The translations under genes and the position numbers were made by a program. A DNA stretch of 64,000 nt from Pseudomonas sputi. GTDB taxonomy: Bacteria; Pseudomonadota; Gammaproteobacteria; Pseudomonadales; Pseudomonadaceae. Position 1 is the first letter of the stretch, and each line of letters opens with the position of its first letter. Shown one piece after another: positions 24,266-34,491 of the stretch. The notes below the pieces were generated by a model that was given only the letters and a program-made list of their open reading frames with translations, ran no database searches and was not told the DNA's origin. Location of the stretch: contig NZ_BQHI01000002.1 of the NCBI RefSeq assembly GCF_021603585.1, forward strand, positions 124,001 to 188,000, read 5' to 3'.

Positions 24266-24775
24266 TCAGACCGCTACAGCACGTGGCTCGGTGCGGCGCA
24301 ACGCTCGCACTTTCTGCAACGTATCGGCGCAGGTCTTCGCCGCCTCCTGACCCTTGTGCACGAAATGCTCGAAGAAGAACTTCTGGTGCTCTTCGCCGGC
24401 ATGGAAGTGGTGCGGGGTCAGCGACACCGAGAACACCGGCACTTCGGTTTCCAGCTGAACCTGCATCAGGCCACTGACCACTGACTGGGCGACGAACTCG
24501 TGACGGTAGATCCCGCCGTCCACCACCAGAGCAGCGGCAACGATGCCGGCATAACGCCCGGTCTTGGCCAGCAGCTTGGCGTGCAGAGGCATTTCAAAGG
24601 CGCCGCCGACTTCGAAGAAATCGATGTCCGATTCCTGATAACCCTGGGCGATCATTTCGGCGAGGAAGCCTTTACGGCTCTGGTCGACGATTTCCTTGTG
24701 CCAGCAGGCCTGGATGAACGCGACGCGCTCGCCGTGAGTGTGTTTGCTTTTGCTGTCGATAGCGGTGGGTTGCAT
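24266..24775 (-). CDS. ribH: 6,7-dimethyl-8-ribityllumazine synthase, type II (RibH2-like)
   Basis: This 169-residue lumazine synthase condenses 5-amino-6-ribitylamino-uracil with dihydroxybutanone phosphate, the step before riboflavin. FEVGGAFEMPLHAKLLAKTG and LVVDGGIYRHEFVAQSV carry the substrate-binding and catalytic (His) regions. The GIYRHEF form, with no PHFD motif, is typical of the second, decameric type II group rather than the housekeeping RibH. The gene is preceded by an FMN riboswitch and a hairpin that covers its ribosome binding site, so it should be made only when FMN is scarce. It probably duplicates or supplements a ribH elsewhere in the genome. Confidence 0.9.
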   Translation of the reverse strand: MQPTAIDSKSKHTHGERVAFIQACWHKEIVDQSRKGFLAEMIAQGYQESDIDFFEVGGAFEMPLHAKLLAKTGRYAGIVAAALVVDGGIYRHEFVAQSVVSGLMQVQLETEVPVFSVSLTPHHFHAGEEHQKFFFEHFVHKGQEAAKTCADTLQKVRALRRTEPRAVAV

Positions 24776-24781
24776 GTTCTG

Positions 24782-24806
24782 ACTCCTGTTTGTGTGAAAA
24801 ACAGGG
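24782..24806 (-). promoter_or_regulatory. Shine-Dalgarno sequestering hairpin of ribH
   Basis: Read on the minus strand, CCTGTTT and AAACAGG form a 7-bp stem with a 7-base loop. The 3' arm contains the ACAGGAG ribosome site of ribH. This is the likely OFF structure of the upstream FMN riboswitch, which implies control of translation. Confidence 0.7.
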
Positions 24807-24880
24807 CGTTATGAATCGAAAGGGATTCAAGGGTACGCACGCTCGCGCGAACACGGCGGACGGCCCTTTGGCGTTAATCC

Positions 24881-25047
24881 CGTTCTCTCTTCATCCGGAC
24901 TGTGACCGTCGGCCCCGGAATCACACCGGGTCTGCTGACCTTGCCGTCGTTCACGGTTGTTGCCGTGTCCGTCACCAAGCGCTCGCGGGCTATGCGCATT
25001 GCGCGCAATTACCGCCGGTGGGGAATTGCACCCCGCCCTGAGAACGT
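24881..25047 (-). ncRNA. FMN riboswitch (RFN element)
   Basis: On the minus strand the conserved blocks appear in order: CTCAGGGCGGGGTGCAATTC, CCCACCGGCGGTAA, AGCCCGCGAGCGC, GTCAGCAGACCCGGTG, TTCCGGGGCCGACGGTCACA and GTCCGGATGAAGAGAGAACG. The closing stem P1 is CGTTCTC/GAGAACG. It binds FMN and controls ribH about 105 nt downstream. A CGCCGCCC..GGGCGGCG hairpin lies just 5' of it. Confidence 0.97.
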
Positions 25048-25246
25048 TTCGCCGCCCTTTATCGGGCGGCGCAGGGTTTTTAACACAGATTTCCAGACCG
25101 TGCATTGCGCCTTTGTGATGATTGCCATCGGATTTTTCGAAGCGCGAAAACGACTTTTCCTTGCGCAAGGGTTGATTAATCCGCGCCATGCCCGCAGTAA
25201 TTCGTCTTCGAAAAGGGATTTCCCCTGCTGACCAGAGGCCAGGTTC

Positions 25247-26251
25247 ATGAGCGTTATCGATCTTCGCAGCGACACCGTTACCCAACCGACTCCCGCCATG
25301 CTCGACGCGATGACCCGCGCCGACACCGGTGATGACGTGTATGGCGAAGATCCGACGGTCAATCGTCTGGAAACCGAACTGGCAAAACGGCTGGGTTTTG
25401 CCGCCGCGCTGTTCGTCCCGACCGGCACCATGAGCAACCTGCTGGGCTTGATGGCGCACTGCGAGCGCGGTGACGAATACATCGTCGGTCAACAGGCGCA
25501 CACCTATAAGTACGAGGGTGGTGGCGCAGCGGTGCTCGGTTCGATCCAGCCGCAACCGCTGGAAGTGCAGGCCGACGGCTCGCTGGACCTGGATCAGGTG
25601 GCAGCGGCGATCAAACCAGACGATTTCCACTTTGCCCGCACCCGTCTGCTGGCGCTGGAAAACACCATGCAGGGCAAAGTGCTGCCGCTGGACTATCTGG
25701 CCCGGGCCCGCCAGTTCACTCAGAACAATGGCCTCCAGCTGCATCTGGACGGCGCGCGGCTGTACAACGCGGCGGTCAGGCTCGGGGTCGATGCCTGGGA
25801 AATCACCCAATATTTCGATTCGGTCTCGGTGTGCCTGTCCAAAGGCCTCGGCGCGCCGGTCGGGTCGGTGCTGTGCGGTTCGTCAGCGTTGATTGCAAAG
25901 GCCCGGCGTCTGCGCAAAATGGTCGGTGGCGGCATGCGTCAGGCTGGATTGCTGGCGGCGGCCGGACTGTATGCGCTGGATCACAACGTCGAACGTCTGG
26001 CGGATGACCATGCCAACGCGCAGTTGCTGGCCGAGGGCCTGCGCGAGGCCGGGTTCAGTGTCGAGCCGGTGCAGACCAACATGGTTTACGTGCAGATGGG
26101 GGATCGTGCTCAGGCGATCAAGGCATTTGCCGCCGAGCGTGGAATCAAGTTGAGCGCTGCCGCCCGTCTGCGCATGGTCACGCACATGGACGTCAATCGC
26201 TCGCAAATCGAGCAAGTGATCGCGACATTCGTCGAGTTTTCGCGCAAGTGA
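25247..26251 (+). CDS. ltaE: Low-specificity L-threonine aldolase
   Basis: This 334-residue fold-type I PLP enzyme cleaves L-threonine or L-allo-threonine to glycine and acetaldehyde. Family features are the start [27 protein letters not shown] near residue 30, the [12 protein letters not shown] motif near 165 with the PLP-binding Asp, and the PLP lysine in [14 protein letters not shown] near residue 200. The ribosome site AGAGGCCAGGTTC precedes the ATG. It is transcribed away from the FMN riboswitch from a shared intergenic region and is probably monocistronic. Confidence 0.92.
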   Translation: MSVIDLRSDTVTQPTPAMLDAMTRADTGDDVYGEDPTVNRLETELAKRLGFAAALFVPTGTMSNLLGLMAHCERGDEYIVGQQAHTYKYEGGGAAVLGSIQPQPLEVQADGSLDLDQVAAAIKPDDFHFARTRLLALENTMQGKVLPLDYLARARQFTQNNGLQLHLDGARLYNAAVRLGVDAWEITQYFDSVSVCLSKGLGAPVGSVLCGSSALIAKARRLRKMVGGGMRQAGLLAAAGLYALDHNVERLADDHANAQLLAEGLREAGFSVEPVQTNMVYVQMGDRAQAIKAFAAERGIKLSAAARLRMVTHMDVNRSQIEQVIATFVEFSRK

Positions 26252-26317
26252 CAGCGTTAGCGTCCCAATTGACCGTTTCTATCGTATAAACACGCTGTAC
26301 CCCGCGCGCAGGGCCGA

Positions 26318-26323
26318 TATAAT
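26318..26323 (+). promoter_or_regulatory. Sigma-70 -10 element upstream of alaS
   Basis: A perfect TATAAT lies 73 bases before the alaS start. The -35 region is poor, so only the -10 is called. Confidence 0.5.
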
Positions 26324-26395
26324 GCGGCCCTTTGCCGTCGTTTCGTCTGTTGACGTTTCGTAGGCCTTTGGCCGCAGCCTCCGTGGAAGAACCTA

Positions 26396-29020
<2,625 letters not shown>

Positions 29021-29110
29021 GACGGCCCGTCGGGCCCGCAGTCTAGTGGCGGGCCCGGCGGCTGTTCGAGTGATTATTGGGCGCCCTTCATGGGCAGAGG
29101 CGGCTTTGAA

Positions 29111-30352
29111 ATGGCTTTGATCGTACAGAAATTTGGAGGCACCTCGGTCGGCACTGTCGAGAGAATCGAGCAGGTCGCCGACAAGGTTAAGAAATTCCGC
29201 GATGCTGGCGATGACCTGGTGGTTGTGCTGTCTGCAATGAGCGGCGAGACCAACCGTCTGATCGATCTGGCCAAGCAAATCAGTGGCGAAGATCAACCGG
29301 TTCCCCGTGAACTGGACGTGATTGTTTCCACCGGTGAGCAGGTGACGATCGCCCTGTTGGCCATGGCGCTGATCAAGCGCGGTGTGCCGGCGGTGTCGTA
29401 CACCGGCAATCAGGTGCGGATCCTGACGGACAGCGCGCACAATAAAGCGCGTATCTTGCAGATTGATGACCAGAAGATTCGCGGTGACCTGAAAGCCGGT
29501 CGCGTGGTTGTGGTCGCCGGTTTCCAGGGTGTCGACGAGCACGGCAACATCACGACCCTGGGTCGTGGCGGCTCCGACACCACCGGCGTGGCGCTGGCCG
29601 CTGCGCTGAAGGCTGATGAGTGCCAGATCTACACCGACGTCGATGGTGTCTACACCACTGACCCGCGTGTGGTATCGGTCGCCCAGCGTCTGGACAAGAT
29701 CACCTTCGAAGAGATGCTGGAAATGGCCAGCCTCGGTTCCAAGGTGCTGCAGATCCGCGCGGTAGAATTTGCCGGCAAGTACAACGTTCCGCTGCGCGTA
29801 CTGCACAGCTTCAAGGAGGGTCCGGGCACCCTCATTACTATTGATGAAGAGGAAACCATGGAACAGCCGATCATTTCCGGCATCGCTTTCAACCGCGATG
29901 AAGCCAAGCTGACCATCCGTGGCGTGCCAGACACCCCGGGCGTGGCGTTCAAGATTCTTGGCCCGATCAGTGCCGCGAACATCGAAGTCGACATGATCGT
30001 GCAGAACGTCGCGCACGATAACACCACCGACTTCACCTTCACCGTTCACCGCAACGACTACCAGTCCGCGCAAACCGTGCTGGAAAACACCGCTCGCGAG
30101 ATCGGTGCCCGTGAAGTGGTGGGCGACACCAAGATCGCCAAGGTCTCGATCGTCGGCGTCGGCATGCGTTCCCACGCAGGCGTGGCCAGCCGTATGTTCG
30201 AATCCCTGGCAAAGGAAAGCATCAACATCCAGATGATCTCGACCTCGGAAATCAAGGTTTCCGTGGTGATCGAAGAGAAGTACCTGGAACTGGCCGTGCG
30301 CGCCCTGCACACGGCTTTCGAACTCGACGCTCCGGCCCGTCAGGGCGAGTGA
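29111..30352 (+). CDS. lysC: Aspartate kinase (alpha subunit)
   Basis: This 413-residue monofunctional aspartokinase phosphorylates aspartate, the first step to lysine, threonine, methionine and diaminopimelate. The kinase motif KFGGTSVGT is at residues 7-15, TGEQVTIALL follows near 75, and GRGGSDTTGVALAAAL is near 152. The C-terminal 160 residues hold two ACT domains that bind the feedback inhibitors. The ATG at 29111 is preferred because MALIVQKFGGTSVG is the family N-terminus. An internal start for a beta subunit is listed separately. Confidence 0.97.
   Translation: MALIVQKFGGTSVGTVERIEQVADKVKKFRDAGDDLVVVLSAMSGETNRLIDLAKQISGEDQPVPRELDVIVSTGEQVTIALLAMALIKRGVPAVSYTGNQVRILTDSAHNKARILQIDDQKIRGDLKAGRVVVVAGFQGVDEHGNITTLGRGGSDTTGVALAAALKADECQIYTDVDGVYTTDPRVVSVAQRLDKITFEEMLEMASLGSKVLQIRAVEFAGKYNVPLRVLHSFKEGPGTLITIDEEETMEQPIISGIAFNRDEAKLTIRGVPDTPGVAFKILGPISAANIEVDMIVQNVAHDNTTDFTFTVHRNDYQSAQTVLENTAREIGAREVVGDTKIAKVSIVGVGMRSHAGVASRMFESLAKESINIQMISTSEIKVSVVIEEKYLELAVRALHTAFELDAPARQGE
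29858..30352 (+). CDS. lysC: Aspartate kinase beta subunit from an internal start
   Basis: Within lysC an in-frame ATG (codon 250) is preceded by GAAGAGGAAACC, a good ribosome binding site. It would give a 164-residue protein consisting of the ACT regulatory domains alone (MEQPIISGIAFNRDEAKL). In Corynebacterium glutamicum and some other alpha2beta2 aspartokinases the beta subunit starts at the equivalent Met. The alignment of the start and the ribosome site are seen; expression here is inferred. Confidence 0.6.
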   Translation: MEQPIISGIAFNRDEAKLTIRGVPDTPGVAFKILGPISAANIEVDMIVQNVAHDNTTDFTFTVHRNDYQSAQTVLENTAREIGAREVVGDTKIAKVSIVGVGMRSHAGVASRMFESLAKESINIQMISTSEIKVSVVIEEKYLELAVRALHTAFELDAPARQGE

Positions 30353-30363
30353 TGCGTTGTCTG

Positions 30364-30396
30364 AAGGGCGCGGTCTGACCGCGCCCTTTATTTTTG
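30364..30396 (+). terminator. Terminator of lysC
   Basis: AAGGGCGCGG (30364-30373) pairs with CCGCGCCCTT (30379-30388), followed by TATTTTTG. Confidence 0.9.
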
Positions 30397-30538
30397 AATG
30401 GCGCGAGCCCCTGAACTGTTCTTTTGCTCGCGCTGGTCAATACTCAGGCATGTAGGGCTACGATCGCTCCGGTTGTAGGTCGGGTGCCTTTTTTTTGCAG
30501 ACTGTTGTCCCTGAAATGATTCGCGTGAGGAGAAAGGT

Positions 30539-30727
30539 ATGCTGATTCTGACTCGTCGGTGCGCAGAAAGCCTGATTATCGGTGATGGCGAAATCACTGT
30601 GACCGTGCTCGGCGTCAAAGGAAATCAAGTGCGTATCGGCGTCAACGCCCCGAAAGAGGTGGCCGTGCACCGTGAAGAAATCTATCTGCGTATAAAGAAA
30701 GAGAAGGACGAAGAACCAAGCCATTAA
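30539..30727 (+). CDS. rsmA: Carbon storage regulator RsmA/CsrA
   Basis: This 62-residue RNA-binding protein recognises GGA motifs in leader RNAs and represses translation of secondary-metabolite and biofilm genes. It is titrated by RsmX/Y/Z small RNAs under GacSA. It begins [20 protein letters not shown] and carries the conserved [20 protein letters not shown] segment, including the key Arg of the binding strand. GAGGAGAAAGGT precedes the ATG. The gene lies between lysC and tRNA-Ser, the same order as in P. aeruginosa. A GCGCGAGC/GCTCGCGC hairpin (30401-30433) lies in the upstream region. Confidence 0.97.
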   Translation: MLILTRRCAESLIIGDGEITVTVLGVKGNQVRIGVNAPKEVAVHREEIYLRIKKEKDEEPSH

Positions 30728-30746
30728 TTTTTATCGATTTTTATGT

Positions 30747-30775
30747 TTGCAAACGGGGAAGAAGGTGGTTAATAT
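30747..30775 (+). promoter_or_regulatory. Promoter of tRNA-Ser(GCT)
   Basis: TTGCAA, 17 bases, then TAATAT, 14 bases before the tRNA 5' end. Confidence 0.6.
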
Positions 30776-30789
30776 ACGCCCCGTGTTGC

Positions 30790-30880
30790 GGAGAGCTGGC
30801 CGAGTGGCCGAAGGCGCTCCCCTGCTAAGGGAGTACACCTCAAAAGGGTGTCGGGGGTTCGAATCCCCCGTTCTCCGCCA
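30790..30880 (+). tRNA. tRNA-Ser(GCT)
   Basis: A class II tRNA of 91 nt with encoded CCA. The acceptor stem GGAGAGC pairs with GTTCTCC (one G-T), and a long variable arm is present. The anticodon loop CTGCTAA gives anticodon GCU, reading AGC and AGU. Confidence 0.97.
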
Positions 30881-30945
30881 TTATTTGCTTAGTACGTTGT
30901 AATCTGGCTTTTTCTATAAGTTGTTGAATTTATTAGAAAAAGTGG

Positions 30946-30973
30946 TTGGAATAGAGATTAGACGGGCTATAAT
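30946..30973 (+). promoter_or_regulatory. Promoter of the tRNA-Arg(ACG) cluster
   Basis: TTGGAA, 16 bases, TATAAT, 14 bases before the first tRNA-Arg. Confidence 0.65.
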
Positions 30974-30987
30974 GCGGCGCAACAAAT

Positions 30988-31064
30988 GCACTCGTAGCTC
31001 AGCTGGATAGAGTACTCGGCTACGAACCGAGCGGTCACAGGTTCGAATCCTGTCGAGTGCACCA
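30988..31064 (+). tRNA. tRNA-Arg(ACG), copy 1
   Basis: 77 nt with encoded CCA. The anticodon loop CTACGAA gives anticodon ACG (inosine-modified, reading CGU/CGC/CGA). It is identical to the next two copies. Confidence 0.97.
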
Positions 31065-31136
31065 TTTAAGAGTCAATTGCAGCGATGTAAATGACTCGGC
31101 TTCAACCAGTTGTGATCTGGTCAAAAAACACAAAAT

Positions 31137-31213
31137 GCACTCGTAGCTCAGCTGGATAGAGTACTCGGCTACGAACCGAGCGGTCACAGGTTCGAATCCT
31201 GTCGAGTGCACCA
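31137..31213 (+). tRNA. tRNA-Arg(ACG), copy 2
   Basis: Identical 77-nt copy. The spacer to copy 1 is 72 bases and resembles the next spacer, so the unit of about 149 bp was tandemly duplicated. Confidence 0.97.
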
Positions 31214-31284
31214 TTTAAGAGTTAGCTGCAGTAATGCAGATGACTTGGTTACAGCCAGTTGTGGTCTGGTCTAAAAACACAATT

Positions 31285-31361
31285 GCACTCGTAGCTCAGC
31301 TGGATAGAGTACTCGGCTACGAACCGAGCGGTCACAGGTTCGAATCCTGTCGAGTGCACCA
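31285..31361 (+). tRNA. tRNA-Arg(ACG), copy 3
   Basis: Identical 77-nt copy with CCA, last of the cluster. A terminator hairpin follows within 10 bases. Confidence 0.97.
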
Positions 31362-31369
31362 TATACCGA

Positions 31370-31396
31370 AAAGCCCGCGTTTAACGCGGGCTTTTT
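31370..31396. terminator. Bidirectional terminator after the tRNA-Arg cluster
   Basis: AAAGCCCGCG (31370-31379) pairs with CGCGGGCTTT (31385-31394), and T runs on. It overlaps the end of the convergent minus-strand gene. Confidence 0.9.
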
Positions 31397-31899
31397 GCTG
31401 TCCGGGATTTGGCTTTTCCTGTCACGCATCCTTTCTCATCAAAATCGATTTGAGCACTGCGCCCTCGCTTGAGGTCGTAACGATAACTGGTTGCCGAATT
31501 GCGGATGCTCACCTTGTCGGGTTTGCCCAAAGCGCTTTCAACATCTTGTTGGCTCATGCCGGCGATGATTCGCTGATTGATGATTGCCTCGCGCTTCTGT
31601 CGTGCGTCGATCAAGTCTCCGCATTTGTCCTGGGTGCGCCCGACCACAGCCATTTCTCGCTTTCTGATATTCATACCGGATATTTCTTCGTGCCGGGCTT
31701 CGGGTATCAGTGCGACGGTCGAGCCGGGTAAATAGGGGCGTACTTCCTGCAATGAAAGGTGTTCATCGTTCGCGCAGCTCAGGGTCGTGAACGTGACGCT
31801 GCTATCAGAAGCTTCGCAGCGATGAAGTGTCGTTGCACCCACGATGGTGGGCAGGCAGAGCAGGGTGGTCAGCATGAATCGGGATGTGTTCGATGGCAT
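31381..31899 (-). CDS. Secreted protein with BamE/SmpA-like C-terminus
   Basis: This 172-residue protein has no certain function. The chosen ATG at 31899 has GGAGGACGCCGA upstream and gives a signal peptide MPSNTSRFMLTTLLCLPTIVGA; the reading frame is open further 5'. The mature N-terminus TLHRCEASDSSVTFTTLSC looks like the DUF4124-type small periplasmic domain. The C-terminal half has RIIAGMSQQDVESALGKPDK followed by a SYRYDL strand, the pattern of the SmpA/OmlA (BamE) fold in which a G-M-x5-V-x3-LG-x-P turn is conserved. A periplasmic role is inferred. Its last codons lie in the tRNA terminator. Confidence 0.7.
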   Translation of the reverse strand: MPSNTSRFMLTTLLCLPTIVGATTLHRCEASDSSVTFTTLSCANDEHLSLQEVRPYLPGSTVALIPEARHEEISGMNIRKREMAVVGRTQDKCGDLIDARQKREAIINQRIIAGMSQQDVESALGKPDKVSIRNSATSYRYDLKRGRSAQIDFDEKGCVTGKAKSRTAKSPR

Positions 31900-31950
31900 T
31901 CGGCGTCCTCCGTGACGGTCATCCTGAAGCGTAGTCGGCAGTTTTTTCAC

Positions 31951-32219
31951 CGTCGGTGTGTTTTCTTTTCAGGATGAGTCGTCGCAGTGTGAAGGATCAG
32001 GACGGCGCTCAGCTTTGTCTCGCAAGCGCTTGTTTCAGCCACGATTTTTTAACGTTTAAAACCGTCAGGCGGTGTATCATTGCGCCCGTCAGCCCCGCCG
32101 GGGCTTATGGAAAACCTCCATGGACTTACCCAGTAGTTATTCAGTAACCCGTTTCACCAATCATGAATTGACTGATTGATCCTTCCGGCGTGCCCCGCTG
32201 CTGGGAGTGGAGTTCGCCT
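31951..32219 (+). promoter_or_regulatory. mgtE upstream region and leader
   Basis: A plausible -10 TATCAT lies at 32075-32080. It would give a leader of about 130 nt. The leader contains two hairpins, AGCCCC GCC GGGGCT (32091-32105) and ATGGA/TCCAT (32107-32121). The rest of the region (31951-32070) holds nothing that can be named. Confidence 0.4.
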
Positions 32220-33662
32220 ATGTCCGAAATCGAAGTAAAGAAAACACAGGAAAGCCTGCAGGATCGCCTGGCTCAGGTCGTCGAGTTGCTGCAGCGCCAG
32301 CGGGTTGTCGAAGACCTGACTCATCGCCAGGAAGGCCCGCATCATGACCGGGTCGAGAGCCTGGTCCACCGGCAAAATCTCGTCGAGTTGCAGCGCAAGC
32401 TCGATGATCTGCACTCCGCCGACGTCGCCTATATTCTTGAAGCCCTGCCGCTGGATGATCGTCTGACGCTCTGGCAACTGGTCAAGGCTGATCGCGACGG
32501 CGACATTCTTCTCGAAGTATCCGATTCCGTCCGTGAAACGCTGATCGCCGACATGGACGATCACGAGCTCCTGGCTGCGGCCAAGGACATGGATGCCGAC
32601 GAACTTGCTGACCTGGCCTCCGAGCTGCCGCGAGACGTCGTCCATGAGCTGATGGAGACCCTGGATCAGCAGCAACGCGAGCGTGTGCGATCGGCGCTCT
32701 CCTATGACGAGGAGCAGGTCGGTGCGCTGATGGACTTCGAGATGGTGACCATCCGTGAGGATGTCAGTCTTGAAGTGGTTCTGCGTTACCTGCGCCGCCT
32801 CAAAGAGCTGCCGGGCCATACCGATAAACTGTTCGTGGTCGACTACGACGGCGTGCTCAAGGGCGTGCTGCCGATCAAGCGTTTGTTGGTCAATGATCCG
32901 GAGAAGCAGGTTTCCGAAGTCATGGCCAGTGACCCGGTGAGTTTTCACCCGGACGAAGACGCCTACGACGCCGCTCAGGCCTTCGAACGTTACGACTTGA
33001 TCTCTGCCCCGGTGGTCGACAAGAACGGCAAGCTGATCGGCCGTCTGACCATCGACGAAATGGTCGACCTGATTCGTGAGGAGAGCGAAAGCGAAGTCCT
33101 CAACATGGCGGGTCTGCGTGAAGAGGAAGACATTTTCGCTTCGGTCTGGAAATCCCTGCGCAACCGCTGGGCGTGGCTGGCGATCAATCTGATCACGGCG
33201 TTCGTCGCATCGCGGGTGATCGGCCTGTTCGAAGGTTCGATCGAGAAGCTGGTGGCCCTGGCGGCGCTGATGCCGATCGTGGCGGGCATCGGTGGCAACT
33301 CCGGCAATCAGACGATCACCATGATCGTTCGCGCCATGGCGCTCGACCAGGTCAGCACCGGCAATACCTCGCGCTTGATGCGCAAAGAGCTGGCCGTCGC
33401 GTTGATCAATGGCCTGGTCTGGGGCGGGGTGATCGGGGTGGTCGCTTACTTGCTTTATGGCAGCTGGTCGCTGGGCGTGGTCATGACCGCCGCCATGACG
33501 TTGAACCTGCTGCTGGCAGCGTTGATGGGAGTGTTGATCCCGATGACCCTGGCGAAGATGGGGCGCGACCCGGCGATGGGCGCCAGCGTGATGATTACAG
33601 CCATGACCGACAGTGGTGGCTTCTTTATCTTCCTGGGGTTGGCGACGATCTTCCTGCTCTGA
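32220..33662 (+). CDS. mgtE: Magnesium channel/transporter MgtE
   Basis: This 480-residue inner-membrane Mg2+ channel has an N-terminal superhelical domain to about residue 140 (SADVAYILEALPLDDRLTLW and DADELADLASELPRDVV). Two CBS domains follow to about 270 (VTIREDVSLEVVL and MASDPVSFHPDEDAYDAA). Five membrane helices from about residue 300 carry the conserved GIGGNSGNQ and NLLLAALMGVLIPMTL segments. The cytoplasmic domains sense Mg2+ and close the pore. In P. aeruginosa MgtE also affects type III secretion gene expression through the Gac/Rsm pathway. The start is the ATG at 32220 with TGGGAGTGGAG upstream; an upstream in-frame ATG would add ten residues. Confidence 0.95.
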   Translation: MSEIEVKKTQESLQDRLAQVVELLQRQRVVEDLTHRQEGPHHDRVESLVHRQNLVELQRKLDDLHSADVAYILEALPLDDRLTLWQLVKADRDGDILLEVSDSVRETLIADMDDHELLAAAKDMDADELADLASELPRDVVHELMETLDQQQRERVRSALSYDEEQVGALMDFEMVTIREDVSLEVVLRYLRRLKELPGHTDKLFVVDYDGVLKGVLPIKRLLVNDPEKQVSEVMASDPVSFHPDEDAYDAAQAFERYDLISAPVVDKNGKLIGRLTIDEMVDLIREESESEVLNMAGLREEEDIFASVWKSLRNRWAWLAINLITAFVASRVIGLFEGSIEKLVALAALMPIVAGIGGNSGNQTITMIVRAMALDQVSTGNTSRLMRKELAVALINGLVWGGVIGVVAYLLYGSWSLGVVMTAAMTLNLLLAALMGVLIPMTLAKMGRDPAMGASVMITAMTDSGGFFIFLGLATIFLL

Positions 33663-33678
33663 CCGACAGCATTGAAAC

Positions 33679-33704
33679 AGCCCGCCGATTGGCGGGCTTT
33701 TTTC
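33679..33704 (+). terminator. Terminator of mgtE
   Basis: AGCCCGCC GATT GGCGGGCT followed by six T. Confidence 0.92.
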
Positions 33705-33730
33705 ATCCTTGGCAAACCCGAATTGCGGGC

Positions 33731-33757
33731 AAAAAAAAGCCAGCATTCATGCTGGCT
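33731..33757 (-). terminator. Terminator of amrZ
   Basis: AGCCAGCAT TC ATGCTGGCT (33738-33757) is flanked on the minus-strand 3' side by a run of T (A at 33731-33738). Confidence 0.88.
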
Positions 33758-33775
33758 TGAGGTGTTCGGTTTGGC

Positions 33776-34102
33776 TCAGGATGCGTCTGCGGCCATTTCG
33801 GCGTCGTGGGCGATCAGAGAAACCAGCGCGTTCTGTTGGCGATGGGAGAGCTGGCGGAAGCGTTGCAGCAGTTCGCGTTCGTGCAGCGACAGCTCGGGGC
33901 TGTCCAGGCGCATGCTCAGCTCTTCGCCCAGTGCACCTTCCTGAATAAGACTCTGCTCAAGGCGCGCAATGATCTCGGAGTTCATGCTGCGATGATGATT
34001 GCGAGCCACCTCGGCAATGCGTTCACGCATTCCGTCTGGCAGACGTACGACGAACTTGTCAGCCGTACGGCTGGAATAAATTGCCTGTTTCAATGGGCGC
34101 AT
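33776..34102 (-). CDS. amrZ: Ribbon-helix-helix regulator AmrZ
   Basis: This 108-residue DNA-binding protein matches P. aeruginosa AmrZ closely along its length. The extended N-terminus [20 protein letters not shown] carries the DNA-contacting beta strand (K16, V18, R20 by alignment). Two helices of the Arc/MetJ fold follow ([20 protein letters not shown]). The C-terminal tetramerisation part is [21 protein letters not shown]. In pseudomonads AmrZ controls motility, exopolysaccharide and c-di-GMP genes, and in P. fluorescens F113 it represses flagellar synthesis. That is relevant to the flagellar genes 10-18 kb downstream. It is divergent from a possible small gene and phnN. Confidence 0.95.
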   Translation of the reverse strand: MRPLKQAIYSSRTADKFVVRLPDGMRERIAEVARNHHRSMNSEIIARLEQSLIQEGALGEELSMRLDSPELSLHERELLQRFRQLSHRQQNALVSLIAHDAEMAADAS

Positions 34103-34214
34103 ATATTTAACCGGTTAGTTCAGGGGAGCGGTTCTCGGGATTGGCCGCAGGATGTGTTCTAGGACAAGCATCCGCGCCAAATGGTTCAACCTGAATTGTT
34201 AAGAGGCGCGCATC

Positions 34215-34370
34215 ATGCCTCAAAATTGCCAGATCATTGGCGTCAATTCTGTGACAAATATTGATCCGGGTAAAGGCGTAATGCCAGCACCAATTATCAG
34301 AAATGCGGACTGGTTTGAAAAGAAAGCATCGGCCCGTATCGCTGACCGCGTCCTGAAGCACGTCGACTGA
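34215..34370 (+). CDS. Possible 51-residue small protein
   Basis: This is a short open frame with an AAGAGG ribosome site eight bases before the ATG. It encodes MPQNCQIIGVNSVTNIDPGK and continues to an amphipathic Lys/Arg-rich C-terminus (DWFEKKASARIADRVLKHVD). No family is recognised. It is more AT-rich than its neighbours. It lies between the divergent amrZ and the phnN start 120 bases downstream. The good ribosome site and sensible composition favour a real gene, but the call rests on one sequence. Confidence 0.4.
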   Translation: MPQNCQIIGVNSVTNIDPGKGVMPAPIIRNADWFEKKASARIADRVLKHVD

Positions 34371-34491
34371 TGCCCGAAGACTCCTGAACGTGCATGCTAT
34401 GCGGGTTGAATCGTTGTTCCTTACCTTGTACAGGATAGTGGCAAATGGCCGATTTACTAGGGGCAAATGCCTGCCGGAGGGCGTTTTCAGG

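Noticed and set aside
25051-25082. Terminator on the plus strand before ltaE (GCCGCCC/GGGCGGC with T run)
   Set aside because: No gene upstream on the plus strand would need it. It is more likely part of the transcript leading into the FMN riboswitch on the other strand, or chance.
32154-33746. Minus-strand frame of 530 codons opposite mgtE
   Set aside because: Antisense of mgtE, rich in His, Gln and Asp, with no domain. The real genes on both sides and the terminators leave no room.
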